From NCBI GenBank assembly GCA_965261015.1, contig CBDHCC010000001.1, forward strand, positions 1,488,001 to 1,552,000: a stretch of 64,000 nt of DNA, given 5' to 3'. Positions 8,626 to 16,753 of this stretch are shown in pieces; the stretch's first letter is position 1; each line of letters begins with the position of its first letter. A model generated the notes under the pieces. It was not told the origin of the DNA. It was given only the letters and a program-made list of their open reading frames with translations, and did no database searches. The stretch comes from CBDHCC01 sp965261015. Lineage in GTDB: Bacteria; Pseudomonadota; Alphaproteobacteria; Sphingomonadales; Sphingomonadaceae. The position numbers and the translations under genes were made by a program.

Positions 8626-8654
8626 GGTCCTCTCCAAGCGTGTCTCGGGGAGGA

Positions 8655-8683
8655 ATGACTCTCCTCCTCCCCTGCCCTAAGCC
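8655..8683 (+). promoter_or_regulatory. Candidate sigma70 promoter of putP
   Basis: ATGACT at 8655-8660, a 17-base spacer and TAAGCC at 8678-8683. The -10 box ends six bases before the ATG at 8690, so the transcript would begin at or next to the start codon. Pattern match only. Confidence 0.4.
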
Positions 8684-8689
8684 CCGGCC

Positions 8690-10123
8690 ATGCAGACCGG
8701 CACGCTGATCTCCCTCGCCCTCTATTTCCTCCTGATGCTCGCCATCGGCCTCTATGCCTGGCGCAAGTCCACTTCGACCGTCGGCGAGTATATGCTGGGC
8801 GGCCGCAGCCTCGGCCCCGCCGTAACCGCGCTTTCCGCCGGGGCGAGCGACATGAGCGGTTGGCTGCTGCTCGGCCTGCCGGGGGCGGCCTTCGCCACCG
8901 GGCTGCCCGCCGCCTGGATCGGCATCGGCCTGTTCGTCGGCGCGCTCGTCAACTGGATCGTCGTCGCCCCGCGCCTGCGCGTGCAGACGGAGGAGCTGGG
9001 CGACGCGCTCACCATCCCCGACTGGCTGTCCAAGCGTTTTCCGGAGCGGGGCACGGCGCTGCGCCTCACCTCCGCCCTCGTCATCGTCGTGTTCTTCACC
9101 CTCTACACCTCCGCCGGGCTGGTCGCGGGCGGCAAGCTGTTCGACACCGCGCTGGGCGGCTCTTACGCCACCGGCCTGTGGGTCACCGCCGGGGTGGTGG
9201 TCGCCTACACCCTGTTCGGCGGCTTCCTGGCGGTGAGCCTCACCGACTTCGTGCAGGGCTGCATCATGATGGTGGCGCTCGTCATCGTGCCTTTCGTCGC
9301 CCTGAGTGACGCGGGCGGCTGGGCGAGCACGGTGGGCGCGGTGCGGGCCATCGACCCCGCCTTCCTGTCGCTGTTCGCCGGAGCGAGCGCGCTGGGCGTG
9401 ATCTCGTCCCTCGGCTGGGGTCTCGGCTATTTCGGGCAGCCGCACATCATCGTGCGCTTCATGGCGATCCGGTCCGTGCGCGACGTGCCCACCGCGCGCG
9501 CCATCGGTATGAGCTGGATGGGCGTGTCGCTGCTGGGCTCGCTGGGTGTCGGGCTGGCGGGGCTGGCCTATGCCAGCGAGACCGGGCTGCCCGTGGCCGA
9601 CCCGGAGACGATCTTCATCCTGTTGTCCGAACTGCTATTCCACCCGCTCGTCACCGGCTTCCTGTTCGCGGCCATCCTGGCGGCGATCATGTCCACCATT
9701 TCCTCGCAATTGCTGGTGAGTTCGTCGTCCCTGACGGAGGACGCCTATCGGCTGCTGTTCCGCCGGGACGCCGGCGAGCGGGAGTTGGTGGCGGTCGGCC
9801 GCTTGGCGGTGCTGGCGGTGGCGCTGGTCGCGCTGGTGTTCGCGCTGAACCCGGACAACAGCGTGCTGGGGCTGGTGGCGAACGCCTGGGCGGGCTTCGG
9901 CGCGGCGTTCGGGCCGGTGGTGCTGTTGGCGCTGACCTCGCGGAGGATCACCGGAGCGGGCGCGCTCGCCGGGCTGCTGGTGGGCGCCGGCACGGTGATC
10001 GCCTGGATCGCGGCCGGGCTGGACGGGGAGCTCTATTCCCTGGTGCCGGGCTTCGGCGCCGGACTGGCGGCCGTGCTGGGAATGAGCGCGTCGGGGCGGA
10101 GGGAGCGGGCGGCAGCGGCATAA
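8690..10123 (+). CDS. putP: Sodium/proline symporter family protein (PutP-like)
   Basis: Solute:sodium symporter (SSS) family transporter of 477 residues with about 13 predicted membrane helices. The N terminus has the family pattern YFLLMLAIGLYAWRKST, then SAGASDMSGWLLLGLPGA, which forms the Na+/substrate site in PutP. SLGWGLGYFGQPHIIVRFMA and the SSSLTEDAY motif are also as in PutP. Proline is the likely substrate by similarity, not proven. Upstream lie ATGACT, 17 bases and TAAGCC, which ends six bases before the ATG, suggesting a leaderless transcript. A strong inverted repeat follows the stop codon. Confidence 0.9.
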   Translation: MQTGTLISLALYFLLMLAIGLYAWRKSTSTVGEYMLGGRSLGPAVTALSAGASDMSGWLLLGLPGAAFATGLPAAWIGIGLFVGALVNWIVVAPRLRVQTEELGDALTIPDWLSKRFPERGTALRLTSALVIVVFFTLYTSAGLVAGGKLFDTALGGSYATGLWVTAGVVVAYTLFGGFLAVSLTDFVQGCIMMVALVIVPFVALSDAGGWASTVGAVRAIDPAFLSLFAGASALGVISSLGWGLGYFGQPHIIVRFMAIRSVRDVPTARAIGMSWMGVSLLGSLGVGLAGLAYASETGLPVADPETIFILLSELLFHPLVTGFLFAAILAAIMSTISSQLLVSSSSLTEDAYRLLFRRDAGERELVAVGRLAVLAVALVALVFALNPDNSVLGLVANAWAGFGAAFGPVVLLALTSRRITGAGALAGLLVGAGTVIAWIAAGLDGELYSLVPGFGAGLAAVLGMSASGRRERAAAA

Positions 10124-10133
10124 TCACAACAAG

Positions 10134-10249
10134 CCCCTCCCCTTCAGGGGAGGGGTTGGGGTGGGGAGGTTCCGCTAGAGACCAACTCGTCAAGCTGGCA
10201 CCAAGCCCGACCTCCCCACCCCTCAATCCCCTCCCCTGAAGGGGAGGGG
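10134..10249. repeat. Large GC-rich inverted repeat, each arm a hairpin
   Basis: The left arm (10134-10170) and right arm (10210-10249) are near-perfect reverse complements of about 37-40 bases, differing by a three-base insertion, with a 39-base centre. Each arm also folds by itself: CCCCTCCCC and GGGGAGGGG form a 9-bp stem around a four-base loop (TTCA or TGAA). This REP-like composition resembles dispersed palindromic repeats seen between genes in sphingomonads. It follows putP and could also terminate its transcript. Genome-wide copies cannot be checked here. Confidence 0.8.
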
Positions 10250-10260
10250 TGAAACGAACT

Positions 10261-10286
10261 GGAACCCGCCCTCCCCTCAACCGGTT
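10261..10286 (+). promoter_or_regulatory. Candidate EcfG-type general stress promoter
   Basis: GGAAC at 10261-10265 and GGTT at 10283-10286 are separated by 17 bases. This closely fits the alphaproteobacterial EcfG (general stress sigma) pattern GGAAC-N16/17-CGTT, with one mismatch. It ends 23 bases before the ATG of the small acidic protein gene, which suits a stress-induced product. Confidence 0.5.
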
Positions 10287-10309
10287 CTCTCCCCAAAGGA
10301 GACCTCACC

Positions 10310-10555
10310 ATGACCGAAGAGAACCGCCGCACCGAAACCGCCCGCCGCAACGACGACAGCGACATCATCGACGCGGCCACCGACGCGCCGAGCGAGCAGG
10401 GCCGCTCCGGCGGCAACCTCCAGACCGACGTGGCCACCCAGGCCGCGCTGGAGCGCGTGTCCGATCCGGACGCGATGGAAGGCGTCACCGCCGAGGACGA
10501 CCGCGCCCACGGGCAGGATTATCTGCCGCAGAGCGGCGGTGCCCGGGAGGGGTAA
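10310..10555 (+). CDS. Small acidic hydrophilic hypothetical protein
   Basis: An 81-residue, very polar protein (MTEENRRTETARR start, many D/E/Q/T residues, no hydrophobic segment, no cysteine) with no recognised domain and likely disordered. AAAGGAG lies about ten bases before the ATG, and the candidate EcfG promoter is just upstream. The composition resembles small stress-induced hydrophilic proteins of sphingomonads, but this is inference. It is the last GC-rich gene before an AT-richer segment begins at about 10556. Confidence 0.7.
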   Translation: MTEENRRTETARRNDDSDIIDAATDAPSEQGRSGGNLQTDVATQAALERVSDPDAMEGVTAEDDRAHGQDYLPQSGGAREG

Positions 10556-10618
10556 GATATTTACTAAGCTCTAAGCTGCTAACTCAGTGATTTAGTACTT
10601 TCTGAAGAGACTGTCTCC

Positions 10619-11233
10619 TTATAGGAATCCACCACTTGGGGGTGTGCGAGCGATCCAATCACCTGCAATGCCAAATTTGTGTACAATCCCGCCGTCATAC
10701 CAAAGCACGTCACATGCCTTCTGCCAGTCTCCTATGTCGCGTTCTGTGCATTCGAGATAAAAATCTGTCCTGCCTTCGAATGTGACATAGGTAAGCCCTT
10801 CAATGTAAATGTCTGGATCAAGCGAAGTCCAGAACATTACAGACCCTTGTTTGGACTTTAGCTTCACAGGGCCACGAACCGGGGGTAGTCTAGGGTTATT
10901 CTGCTTGATGAACTGAATCAGATCAGAAGGTTTTGTCAAGTATATCATTCTCGGTCCGCTACTGTCTCCAATGGCCATCCACCCGTCCAAAGGTGCTACA
11001 CGTCCGAGAACTTCTTGCCAGAATTTGTGGTAAACGAGAATCTCTGCTGATTGCCAGTTCCCAAGTTCATCATGAAAGGAGTTAGTATGAGTGCCAGCAG
11101 GGAAAAGATAATGGTGATTGTCGAACGTAAATAACGCGCTTCCGCTCTCCTGTGAAGGTGCAGCCAGAGAACGACTTGGCATTGATATAACTGTTGCTAA
11201 CATCATCAATAAGAGTAGCTTTATAGTAGTCAT
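10619..11233 (-). CDS. AT-rich secreted hypothetical protein downstream of gatB
   Basis: Not recognised. The 204-residue protein has a signal peptide (MTTIKLLLLMMLATVISMPSRSLAA). The mature part is rich in aromatic residues, with short motifs YLFPAGTHTNSF, YHKFWQEVLGR and WMAIGDSSGPRM and a C-terminal pair of cysteines (LECTERD, KACDVLWYDGG). GC content is about 48-52% against roughly 67% around it, indicating acquisition. ATG 11233 shares its A with the last base of the gatB TGA, so it is translated as a passenger of the gat operon. An upstream GTG at 11236 is an alternative start. It faces the small acidic gene across a 63-base AT-rich gap with no clear terminator. Confidence 0.75.
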   Translation of the reverse strand: MTTIKLLLLMMLATVISMPSRSLAAPSQESGSALFTFDNHHYLFPAGTHTNSFHDELGNWQSAEILVYHKFWQEVLGRVAPLDGWMAIGDSSGPRMIYLTKPSDLIQFIKQNNPRLPPVRGPVKLKSKQGSVMFWTSLDPDIYIEGLTYVTFEGRTDFYLECTERDIGDWQKACDVLWYDGGIVHKFGIAGDWIARTPPSGGFL

Positions 11234-12717
11234 CACCCCAATGCCCGCTTCAACACCTCATTCACCACAGCCGGGTTTGCCTTGCCGGCCATCGCCTTCA
11301 TCACCTGCCCGACGAAAAAGCCGAACAGCTTGTCCTTGCCGCCGCGATACGCAGCGACCTTGTCGGCGTTGGCCGCGATCACCTCGCGCGCCGCCGCCTC
11401 GATCGCGCCGGCGTCGCTGGTCTGGCGTAGGCCGCGCGCCTCCACGATGGCCTCCGCGCCCTCGCCCGTCTCCAGCATGGCTTCGAAAACCTGCTTGGCG
11501 ATCGAGCCGCTGACCGTGCCGTCCGCCACCAGCGCCAGCAGCTCGGCAGCACCCTCGGGCGACACGGGGCTGTCGGCGATCTCCACGCCCAGGCGGTTCA
11601 GCGCTCCGAACAGCTCGCCCGTCACCCAGTTGGCGGCGGGCTTCGCCACCTCCTCCGCCCCCGTGCCCTGCAGCCGCGCGCCCTCCGCCAGCAGAGCCTC
11701 GAACCAGCGTGCGGTGTCCGCCTCCGCCGTCAGCACGCCCGCCTGGTAGGCGGACAGCCCCAGCGCGTCCTCATACCGCCGCCGTTTGGCCCCGGGCAGC
11801 TCCGGCAGGCTCGCGCGCGCGTCCTCAACGAACTCGTCGGACAGCTCCAGCGGCAACAGGTCGGGGTCGGGGAAGTAGCGATAGTCGTGCGCGTCCTCCT
11901 TCGACCGCATCGAGCGTGTCTCGCCCCGGTCGGGATCGAACAGGCGCGTCTCCTGCACCACCGCGCCGCCGCCCTCGATCAGCGCCACCTGGCGCGCCGC
12001 CTCGTGCTCCACCACGGCGGCGACGAAGCGCATGGAGTTGACGTTCTTCGTCTCCGTGCGCGTGCCCAGCGCATCGCCCGGCCGGCGCACCGACACGTTC
12101 ACGTCGGCGCGCATCGACCCTTTCTCCATGTCGCCGTCGCACGAGCCCACGAAACGCAGCACGGAGCGCAGCGTGCGCAGATAGGCGGCGGCCTGGGCGG
12201 GCGAGCGCAGGTCGGGGCGGCTGACGATCTCCATCAGCGCCACTCCGGAGCGGTTCAGGTCCACCATCGATCGCGCCGGATCGGCGTCGTGGATCAGCTT
12301 GCCCGCGTCCTGCTCGACATGGATGCGCTCGATGCCGACGGTGATCGTCTCGGCGTCGTCCACCTCGACCTCGACCGCGCCCTCGCCCACGAGGGGATGA
12401 TACAGCTGGCTGATCTGATAGCCCTGGGGCAAGTCGGCGTAGAAGTAGTTCTTGCGGTCGAACCGGCTCCAGCGGTTGATGGCGCAGTCGAGCGCCAGCC
12501 CGGTGCGGACCGCCTGACGGATGCACTCGGCGTTGGGCACGGGCAGCATCCCGGGCATTGCGGCGTCGACCAACGACACCTGCGTGTTCGGCTCCGCCCC
12601 GAATGCGGTGGACGCCCCGGAGAACAGCTTGGAGGCGGAGGTCACCTGGGCATGGACCTCCAGGCCGACGACGACCTCCCACTCACCGGTGGACCCTTGG
12701 ACACGGTAGTCGGTCAT
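11233..12717 (-). CDS. gatB: Asp-tRNA(Asn)/Glu-tRNA(Gln) amidotransferase subunit B
   Basis: Tetrahedral tRNA-binding and kinase subunit of GatCAB, which amidates mischarged Glu-tRNAGln and Asp-tRNAAsn. The 494-residue protein shows EVVVGLEVHAQV near the N terminus, DLPQGYQISQ, MEKGSMRADVNVS, and the C-terminal YqeY-like helical domain ending VNEVLKRALG. Its ATG at 12717 overlaps the TGA of the upstream small lipoprotein gene, and its TGA overlaps the start of the AT-rich gene downstream. GC content is normal for the genome. Confidence 0.97.
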   Translation of the reverse strand: MTDYRVQGSTGEWEVVVGLEVHAQVTSASKLFSGASTAFGAEPNTQVSLVDAAMPGMLPVPNAECIRQAVRTGLALDCAINRWSRFDRKNYFYADLPQGYQISQLYHPLVGEGAVEVEVDDAETITVGIERIHVEQDAGKLIHDADPARSMVDLNRSGVALMEIVSRPDLRSPAQAAAYLRTLRSVLRFVGSCDGDMEKGSMRADVNVSVRRPGDALGTRTETKNVNSMRFVAAVVEHEAARQVALIEGGGAVVQETRLFDPDRGETRSMRSKEDAHDYRYFPDPDLLPLELSDEFVEDARASLPELPGAKRRRYEDALGLSAYQAGVLTAEADTARWFEALLAEGARLQGTGAEEVAKPAANWVTGELFGALNRLGVEIADSPVSPEGAAELLALVADGTVSGSIAKQVFEAMLETGEGAEAIVEARGLRQTSDAGAIEAAAREVIAANADKVAAYRGGKDKLFGFFVGQVMKAMAGKANPAVVNEVLKRALG

Positions 12718-13094
12718 GCTTCTCTACTTTTGTCGACACAGTTCCAATCGAGATCCAACCCTAGGAGTGACACACGACCATCCTTGCTATGCTCGAACAA
12801 AATTGGCTCAGCTTTCTGTATGCTGCCTCTGCACATCTGTATTAGCAGCTTTCCACCACCCTCTGCGACATTGAACTCTGAGAAATTAGAACCGGCAAAG
12901 AAGGTTCGGTCACCACCATCGCTCTTAGAGACTAGCTCAATCCGCTCGTCTCCTAACGCTCCGCCTATCGACGTTCTTACCAGTTCGATGGTCCCTGCGG
13001 ACGATCGCATTAGCTTCCGCTCGGTCACTGTCCCGCCGCAACCACTCAGCATCGCCGCCGTCGCGGCAACTATGGAGACGCTGGCATGGCTCAC
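12714..13094 (-). CDS. AT-rich small putative lipoprotein between gatA and gatB
   Basis: Not recognised. The 126 residues start at a GTG (13094) that overlaps the gatA stop by GTGA; two further in-frame GTGs upstream are possible. The N terminus is a short hydrophobic stretch ending in a lipobox-like LSGC, suggesting an outer-membrane lipoprotein, although the positively charged N-region is weak. The remainder is a soluble mixed alpha/beta-looking segment (ERIELVSKSDGGDRTFFAG). GC content is near 50%, well below gatA and gatB on either side. Its TGA overlaps the gatB ATG. The exact splicing into a core operon with coupled codons is unusual. Confidence 0.72.
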   Translation of the reverse strand: MSHASVSIVAATAAMLSGCGGTVTERKLMRSSAGTIELVRTSIGGALGDERIELVSKSDGGDRTFFAGSNFSEFNVAEGGGKLLIQMCRGSIQKAEPILFEHSKDGRVSLLGLDLDWNCVDKSREA

Positions 13095-14575
13095 CACCAC
13101 GCCTCCGCCCGCGCCGTGAACCCCGCCCGCTGCTCGATCGCCAATCCCGCGTTGAGCACCCCCTGCTCATCCAGCGCGCGGCCGATGATCTGGAGGCCGA
13201 GCGGCAGTCCGTGCTCGTCCAGGCCGCCCGGCACGCTCATCGCGGGCAGGCCGGCGAGCGACGCCGGCACGGCGAACACGTCGTTCAGGTACATGGACAA
13301 AGGATCGGCCGTCTTGTCGCCCAGCGCGAAGGCGGCGGTCGGGCAGGTGGGCGCCAGGATGACGTCGCAGCTCTCGAACGCGCGCTCGAAGTCGCGGGCG
13401 ATCAGCGTGCGGACCTTTTGCGCCTGCGTGTAGTAGGCGTCGTAGAAGCCGGCCGACAGCACGTAGGTGCCGATCATGATGCGGCGCTTGACCTCCGGCC
13501 CGAAGCCGGCCGCGCGGGTGGCGGCGTACATGTCCTGCAACCCCGCGCCATCCGGCAGGTCCCGCAGGCCGTAGCGCACGCCGTCATAGCGGGCTAGGTT
13601 GGACGACGCCTCGGCCGGCGCGATGATATAATAGGCGGGCAGCGCGTATTGGGTGTGGGGCAGCGACACCTCCACCACCTCCGCGCCCGCGTCGCGCAAC
13701 CAGTCCGCGCCACGGTCCCACAGCGACAGGATATCGGCATCCGTGCCGTCCATCCGGTATTCGCGCGGCAAGCCGACGCGCTTGCCGGTCAAGTCGGCGT
13801 TCAGCCCCTTCTCCCAAGCGGGCACCGGCAGATCGAGCGAAGTGGCGTCGCGCGGATCGAAGCCCGCCATCGCCTCCAGCATCGCCGCGCAGTCCGTCAC
13901 CGTGCGCGCCATCGGCCCCGCCTGGTCCAGCGAGGAGGCGAACGCCACCGTGCCCCAGCGCGAACAGCGGCCATAGGTTGGCTTGATCCCGCTGATGCCG
14001 GTGAAGGCGGCCGGCTGGCGAATGGAGCCGCCGGTGTCCGTGCCGGTCGCCGCCGGGCACAGCCGCGCGGCCACGGCGGCCGAACTGCCCCCGCTCGACC
14101 CGCCGGGCGCCAGCGGGGCGTTGCCGCCGTCCTTGCGCCGCCAAGGCGACACGACATCGCCGAAGGCGGAGGTCTCGTTGGACGATCCCATCGCGAACTG
14201 GTCCATGTTGAGCTTGCCCAACATGCCGCAGCCCGCGCGCCACAGATTGGCGGACACGCCGGACTCGTAGGGCGGCACGAACCCGCCCAGGATCTCGCTC
14301 CCGGCCGTGGTCGCCACGCCCTCGGTCGCGAACAGGTCCTTCATGCCGATGGGCACGCCGGCCAGCGGAGGGAGGGCGTCGCCTCTGGCGATCGCCTCGT
14401 CCGCGACGCGCGCGGCCGCCAGGGCGTGTTCCGGTGTTTTCACCAGGTAAGCGTTCAGCGCGTCGGCACCCTCCACGGCGGCATTGAACGCGGTGGCGAC
14501 CTCGACCGCCGAAAAGCTTTTCTGCCGCACGCCGTCGCGGATCGCGGTGACGGTCAGGTCGGTGAGCACGTTCAT
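13091..14575 (-). CDS. gatA: Asp-tRNA(Asn)/Glu-tRNA(Gln) amidotransferase subunit A
   Basis: Amidase subunit of GatCAB, releasing ammonia from glutamine. The 494-residue protein has the Ser-cisSer-Lys triad of the amidase signature family: Lys in PIGMKDLFATEG (near residue 80), the glycine/serine-rich APGGSSGGSSAAVAA and GTDTGGSIRQPAA. PTYGRCSRWG and the C-terminal LPLGLQIIGRALDE are also typical. The start overlaps the gatC stop by ATGA and the stop overlaps the AT-rich lipoprotein start by GTGA. Confidence 0.97.
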   Translation of the reverse strand: MNVLTDLTVTAIRDGVRQKSFSAVEVATAFNAAVEGADALNAYLVKTPEHALAAARVADEAIARGDALPPLAGVPIGMKDLFATEGVATTAGSEILGGFVPPYESGVSANLWRAGCGMLGKLNMDQFAMGSSNETSAFGDVVSPWRRKDGGNAPLAPGGSSGGSSAAVAARLCPAATGTDTGGSIRQPAAFTGISGIKPTYGRCSRWGTVAFASSLDQAGPMARTVTDCAAMLEAMAGFDPRDATSLDLPVPAWEKGLNADLTGKRVGLPREYRMDGTDADILSLWDRGADWLRDAGAEVVEVSLPHTQYALPAYYIIAPAEASSNLARYDGVRYGLRDLPDGAGLQDMYAATRAAGFGPEVKRRIMIGTYVLSAGFYDAYYTQAQKVRTLIARDFERAFESCDVILAPTCPTAAFALGDKTADPLSMYLNDVFAVPASLAGLPAMSVPGGLDEHGLPLGLQIIGRALDEQGVLNAGLAIEQRAGFTARAEAWW

Positions 14576-14859
14576 TCGATCACCTTGGGCACCGTGAAGA
14601 ACCCGCCGGTCGGGTTCGGAGCGTTGGAGAGCACGCGCTCGCGCACGCCGCCGTCGGTCACCACGTCGTCGCGCAACCGAAGGGTATTGGGGATGACCGC
14701 GGTCATCGCTTCGACGCCGGTCACGTCCACCTCCCCCAGTTGCTCCACCCAGCCCAGGATGGCGTTCAGCTCCGGCACCAAGGCCTCCGCCTCCCCGTCC
14801 GAGACGGCGATGCGAGCCAGGGCCGCGATGCGGCGGACGGTGGGCAGGTCGACGGACAT
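14572..14859 (-). CDS. gatC: Asp-tRNA(Asn)/Glu-tRNA(Gln) amidotransferase subunit C
   Basis: Small subunit (95 residues) that wraps around GatA and GatB. The family pattern is visible: VRRIAALARIAVSDGEAE, LNAILGWVEQLGEVD, the LRLRDD segment and a C-terminal APNPTGGFFTVPKVIE. ATG 14859 gives the normal length; a longer reading upstream lacks family similarity. First gene of the gat operon. Confidence 0.95.
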   Translation of the reverse strand: MSVDLPTVRRIAALARIAVSDGEAEALVPELNAILGWVEQLGEVDVTGVEAMTAVIPNTLRLRDDVVTDGGVRERVLSNAPNPTGGFFTVPKVIE

Positions 14860-14866
14860 GGAAGAG

Positions 14867-14895
14867 CGGCTAATGACCGACGCGCCGCAGCGCAA
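14867..14895 (-). promoter_or_regulatory. Candidate sigma70 promoter of the gat operon
   Basis: On the minus strand TTGCGC (14890-14895), 17 bases and TAGCCG (14867-14872) precede gatC. The -10 box ends seven bases before the ATG. Pattern match only. Confidence 0.4.
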
Positions 14896-14896
14896 C

Positions 14897-16723
14897 CTAC
14901 TCGAACAGGTCGCTTGCCGGCTGGTCGCCGACGAACACCTGCCGCCGGGTGACGGTACGGACGGTCACGTCGCCCCGCTCGATGGCTTCTCGTTCGGAGA
15001 GGATCCGGGTCGGACCTTCGGGAGGGCCGCGGCGGATGGACGCAGCCGAGCGTGTGGAACGGGTCCAGCGCTGGCCGATGAGGCGCAGCGGTGTGACCGC
15101 GATCTCGCACTCGCTGTTCCAACGAGCTCGTTCGGCGGCGGGCGGGTTCGCGCACACGTCCTGCACGGCCACCGCTGTCGGGTCGCCCGGATGCCAGAAC
15201 AGGTGGCATGGTGCCCGATCATCGGCATCGCAGCCCTCGGCTTGCAGATAGCGGTCGAACCGCGGTTCCGCATCGACTGTTTCATCTTCGACGCCGAAGA
15301 TCGCTCGGCGCAGAGCGAGCGGCACCGGGACCGCGGCGGGATGCACCCGGATGGCGCGGTTCGCGACGGCGCGGCGGGCGGCACTCTCCCGCACGCGCTG
15401 ATCGGCGGTGGCGAGATCGCTTCGGTCGCCGGCCTTTGCGGCCGCCGTGGCGGCCCGGACGATCGCCGGGTTCGACGATCGGGACAGCTCCGCCAACGCC
15501 GGCTTCCCGGCCGGCCCGAATTCGAAGGCGAGCGCGGCCCAGTCAAACCGCTCCGCCGTCACGCGCCCGCTCGTGAGGCGCGAAACCTGATCGCGAGCCG
15601 AGATCGCGCCGAAGTCGACCAGCGGCACCGCCAGCAGAAGGGCCAGTGCCGCCACTCCGACCGCCATGCGGACATTGCCGGCGAAGATCGCGCGATCGTC
15701 GAGCCCGCGCGCGCGAACGATCGTCCAAAGGTACACGCCACCCCAGGCCGCGGCGACCAGGATGGCGGCGACGCCCCACAGCCGCGTCGGCGTCCAGCCG
15801 AGCGCGGCCACCCTTATCCAAAGTCCCGCCGCGCCGACCAGGGCGAGCGGCAGCACCGACAAGGCGAGCACCAGGGCCGCGCCGCGCAGGACCTGTCCAC
15901 CCCTGCCCTCACCCTGCGAACCCGACGGATTGTTGCTGGCGACCGCATTCACCAGCCAGACGGCCAGCACCGCGCAGGCGAGCAGGATGACCGTGGAGGA
16001 TCCGGTCGCGTCCCAGAACTTCTTCAGACCGCCGAACGGCAGCGCGCCGAGGAACAAGGCGATGCCGATCGCCAGCACCGGAGCCAGCACCGCCAGCACG
16101 GTGAACTTCACGGTCAATAACGTGCCCAGCAGCCCCGATCGATCGCGCAGGCGCGCCGCCACCGCGCCGAACGCCGCGCCCGCCACCGCCCAGCCGAACC
16201 AATCGGTGTCCCACAGCCGCTCGATCCAGGCGATGCCGACGAGCCGCAGCAGCTGGTCGATCAGCACGATGAGCAACAGCGCGACGCCCACGAACGCCAC
16301 GCCGACCGCACCGATCACGAAATCGGCCCAGACATGGGCGTGTACCCGCTCCGGCGGCAAACGAAGCTCGCCTAGATCGCGCACGGCCTGGAACAACGGC
16401 ACAATCAGCAGCGAGGCCACCACGGCCGAGGCGAAGGGCCAGCCGAACTCCCACCCATATCCGCGATACCGCGCCGTGTTCCAGCCGATCAGCGCCAGCA
16501 GCGCTCCGACGGCCAGCGAGGCACCCACCGACCAGGTCCACCGCCGCCGCTCCAATGTGAGTGCGAGAACAACGAAGGCGGTAAAGGCGAAGGTCGCGAG
16601 CGCGAGCTGGAAAACCGGCACCCGCTCCGGCTGACCGACGATCAGCCCGATGATCGCGCCTGCCGCCGAGCCGAGCACGGCCAGGATCCAGGCGCGTTCC
16701 GGCCACTCGTCCTGTTCGACCAT
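14897..16723 (-). CDS. DUF4153 multi-pass membrane protein
   Basis: 608-residue inner-membrane protein. The first roughly 400 residues hold about ten to twelve hydrophobic helices (for example ILAVLGSAAGAIIGLIV and FVIGAVGVAFVGVALLLIVLI) in the pattern of the DUF4153 family. The C-terminal 200 residues are soluble, with a D/R-rich segment and four or more cysteines (EGCDADDRAPCHLFWH, VQDVCANPP) likely outside the cytoplasm. Function of the family is unknown. It stands alone between gatC (37 bases away) and argF. Confidence 0.85.
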   Translation of the reverse strand: MVEQDEWPERAWILAVLGSAAGAIIGLIVGQPERVPVFQLALATFAFTAFVVLALTLERRRWTWSVGASLAVGALLALIGWNTARYRGYGWEFGWPFASAVVASLLIVPLFQAVRDLGELRLPPERVHAHVWADFVIGAVGVAFVGVALLLIVLIDQLLRLVGIAWIERLWDTDWFGWAVAGAAFGAVAARLRDRSGLLGTLLTVKFTVLAVLAPVLAIGIALFLGALPFGGLKKFWDATGSSTVILLACAVLAVWLVNAVASNNPSGSQGEGRGGQVLRGAALVLALSVLPLALVGAAGLWIRVAALGWTPTRLWGVAAILVAAAWGGVYLWTIVRARGLDDRAIFAGNVRMAVGVAALALLLAVPLVDFGAISARDQVSRLTSGRVTAERFDWAALAFEFGPAGKPALAELSRSSNPAIVRAATAAAKAGDRSDLATADQRVRESAARRAVANRAIRVHPAAVPVPLALRRAIFGVEDETVDAEPRFDRYLQAEGCDADDRAPCHLFWHPGDPTAVAVQDVCANPPAAERARWNSECEIAVTPLRLIGQRWTRSTRSAASIRRGPPEGPTRILSEREAIERGDVTVRTVTRRQVFVGDQPASDLFE

Positions 16724-16753
16724 TGCCCGTCCCCCGCGCGCCCCGTTCTTCCG

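Noticed and set aside
13649..16120. An 823-residue plus-strand frame opposite gatA, gatC and the DUF4153 gene
   Set aside because: Arg/Gly/His-rich antisense shadow typical of high-GC DNA; the minus-strand genes have clear motifs.
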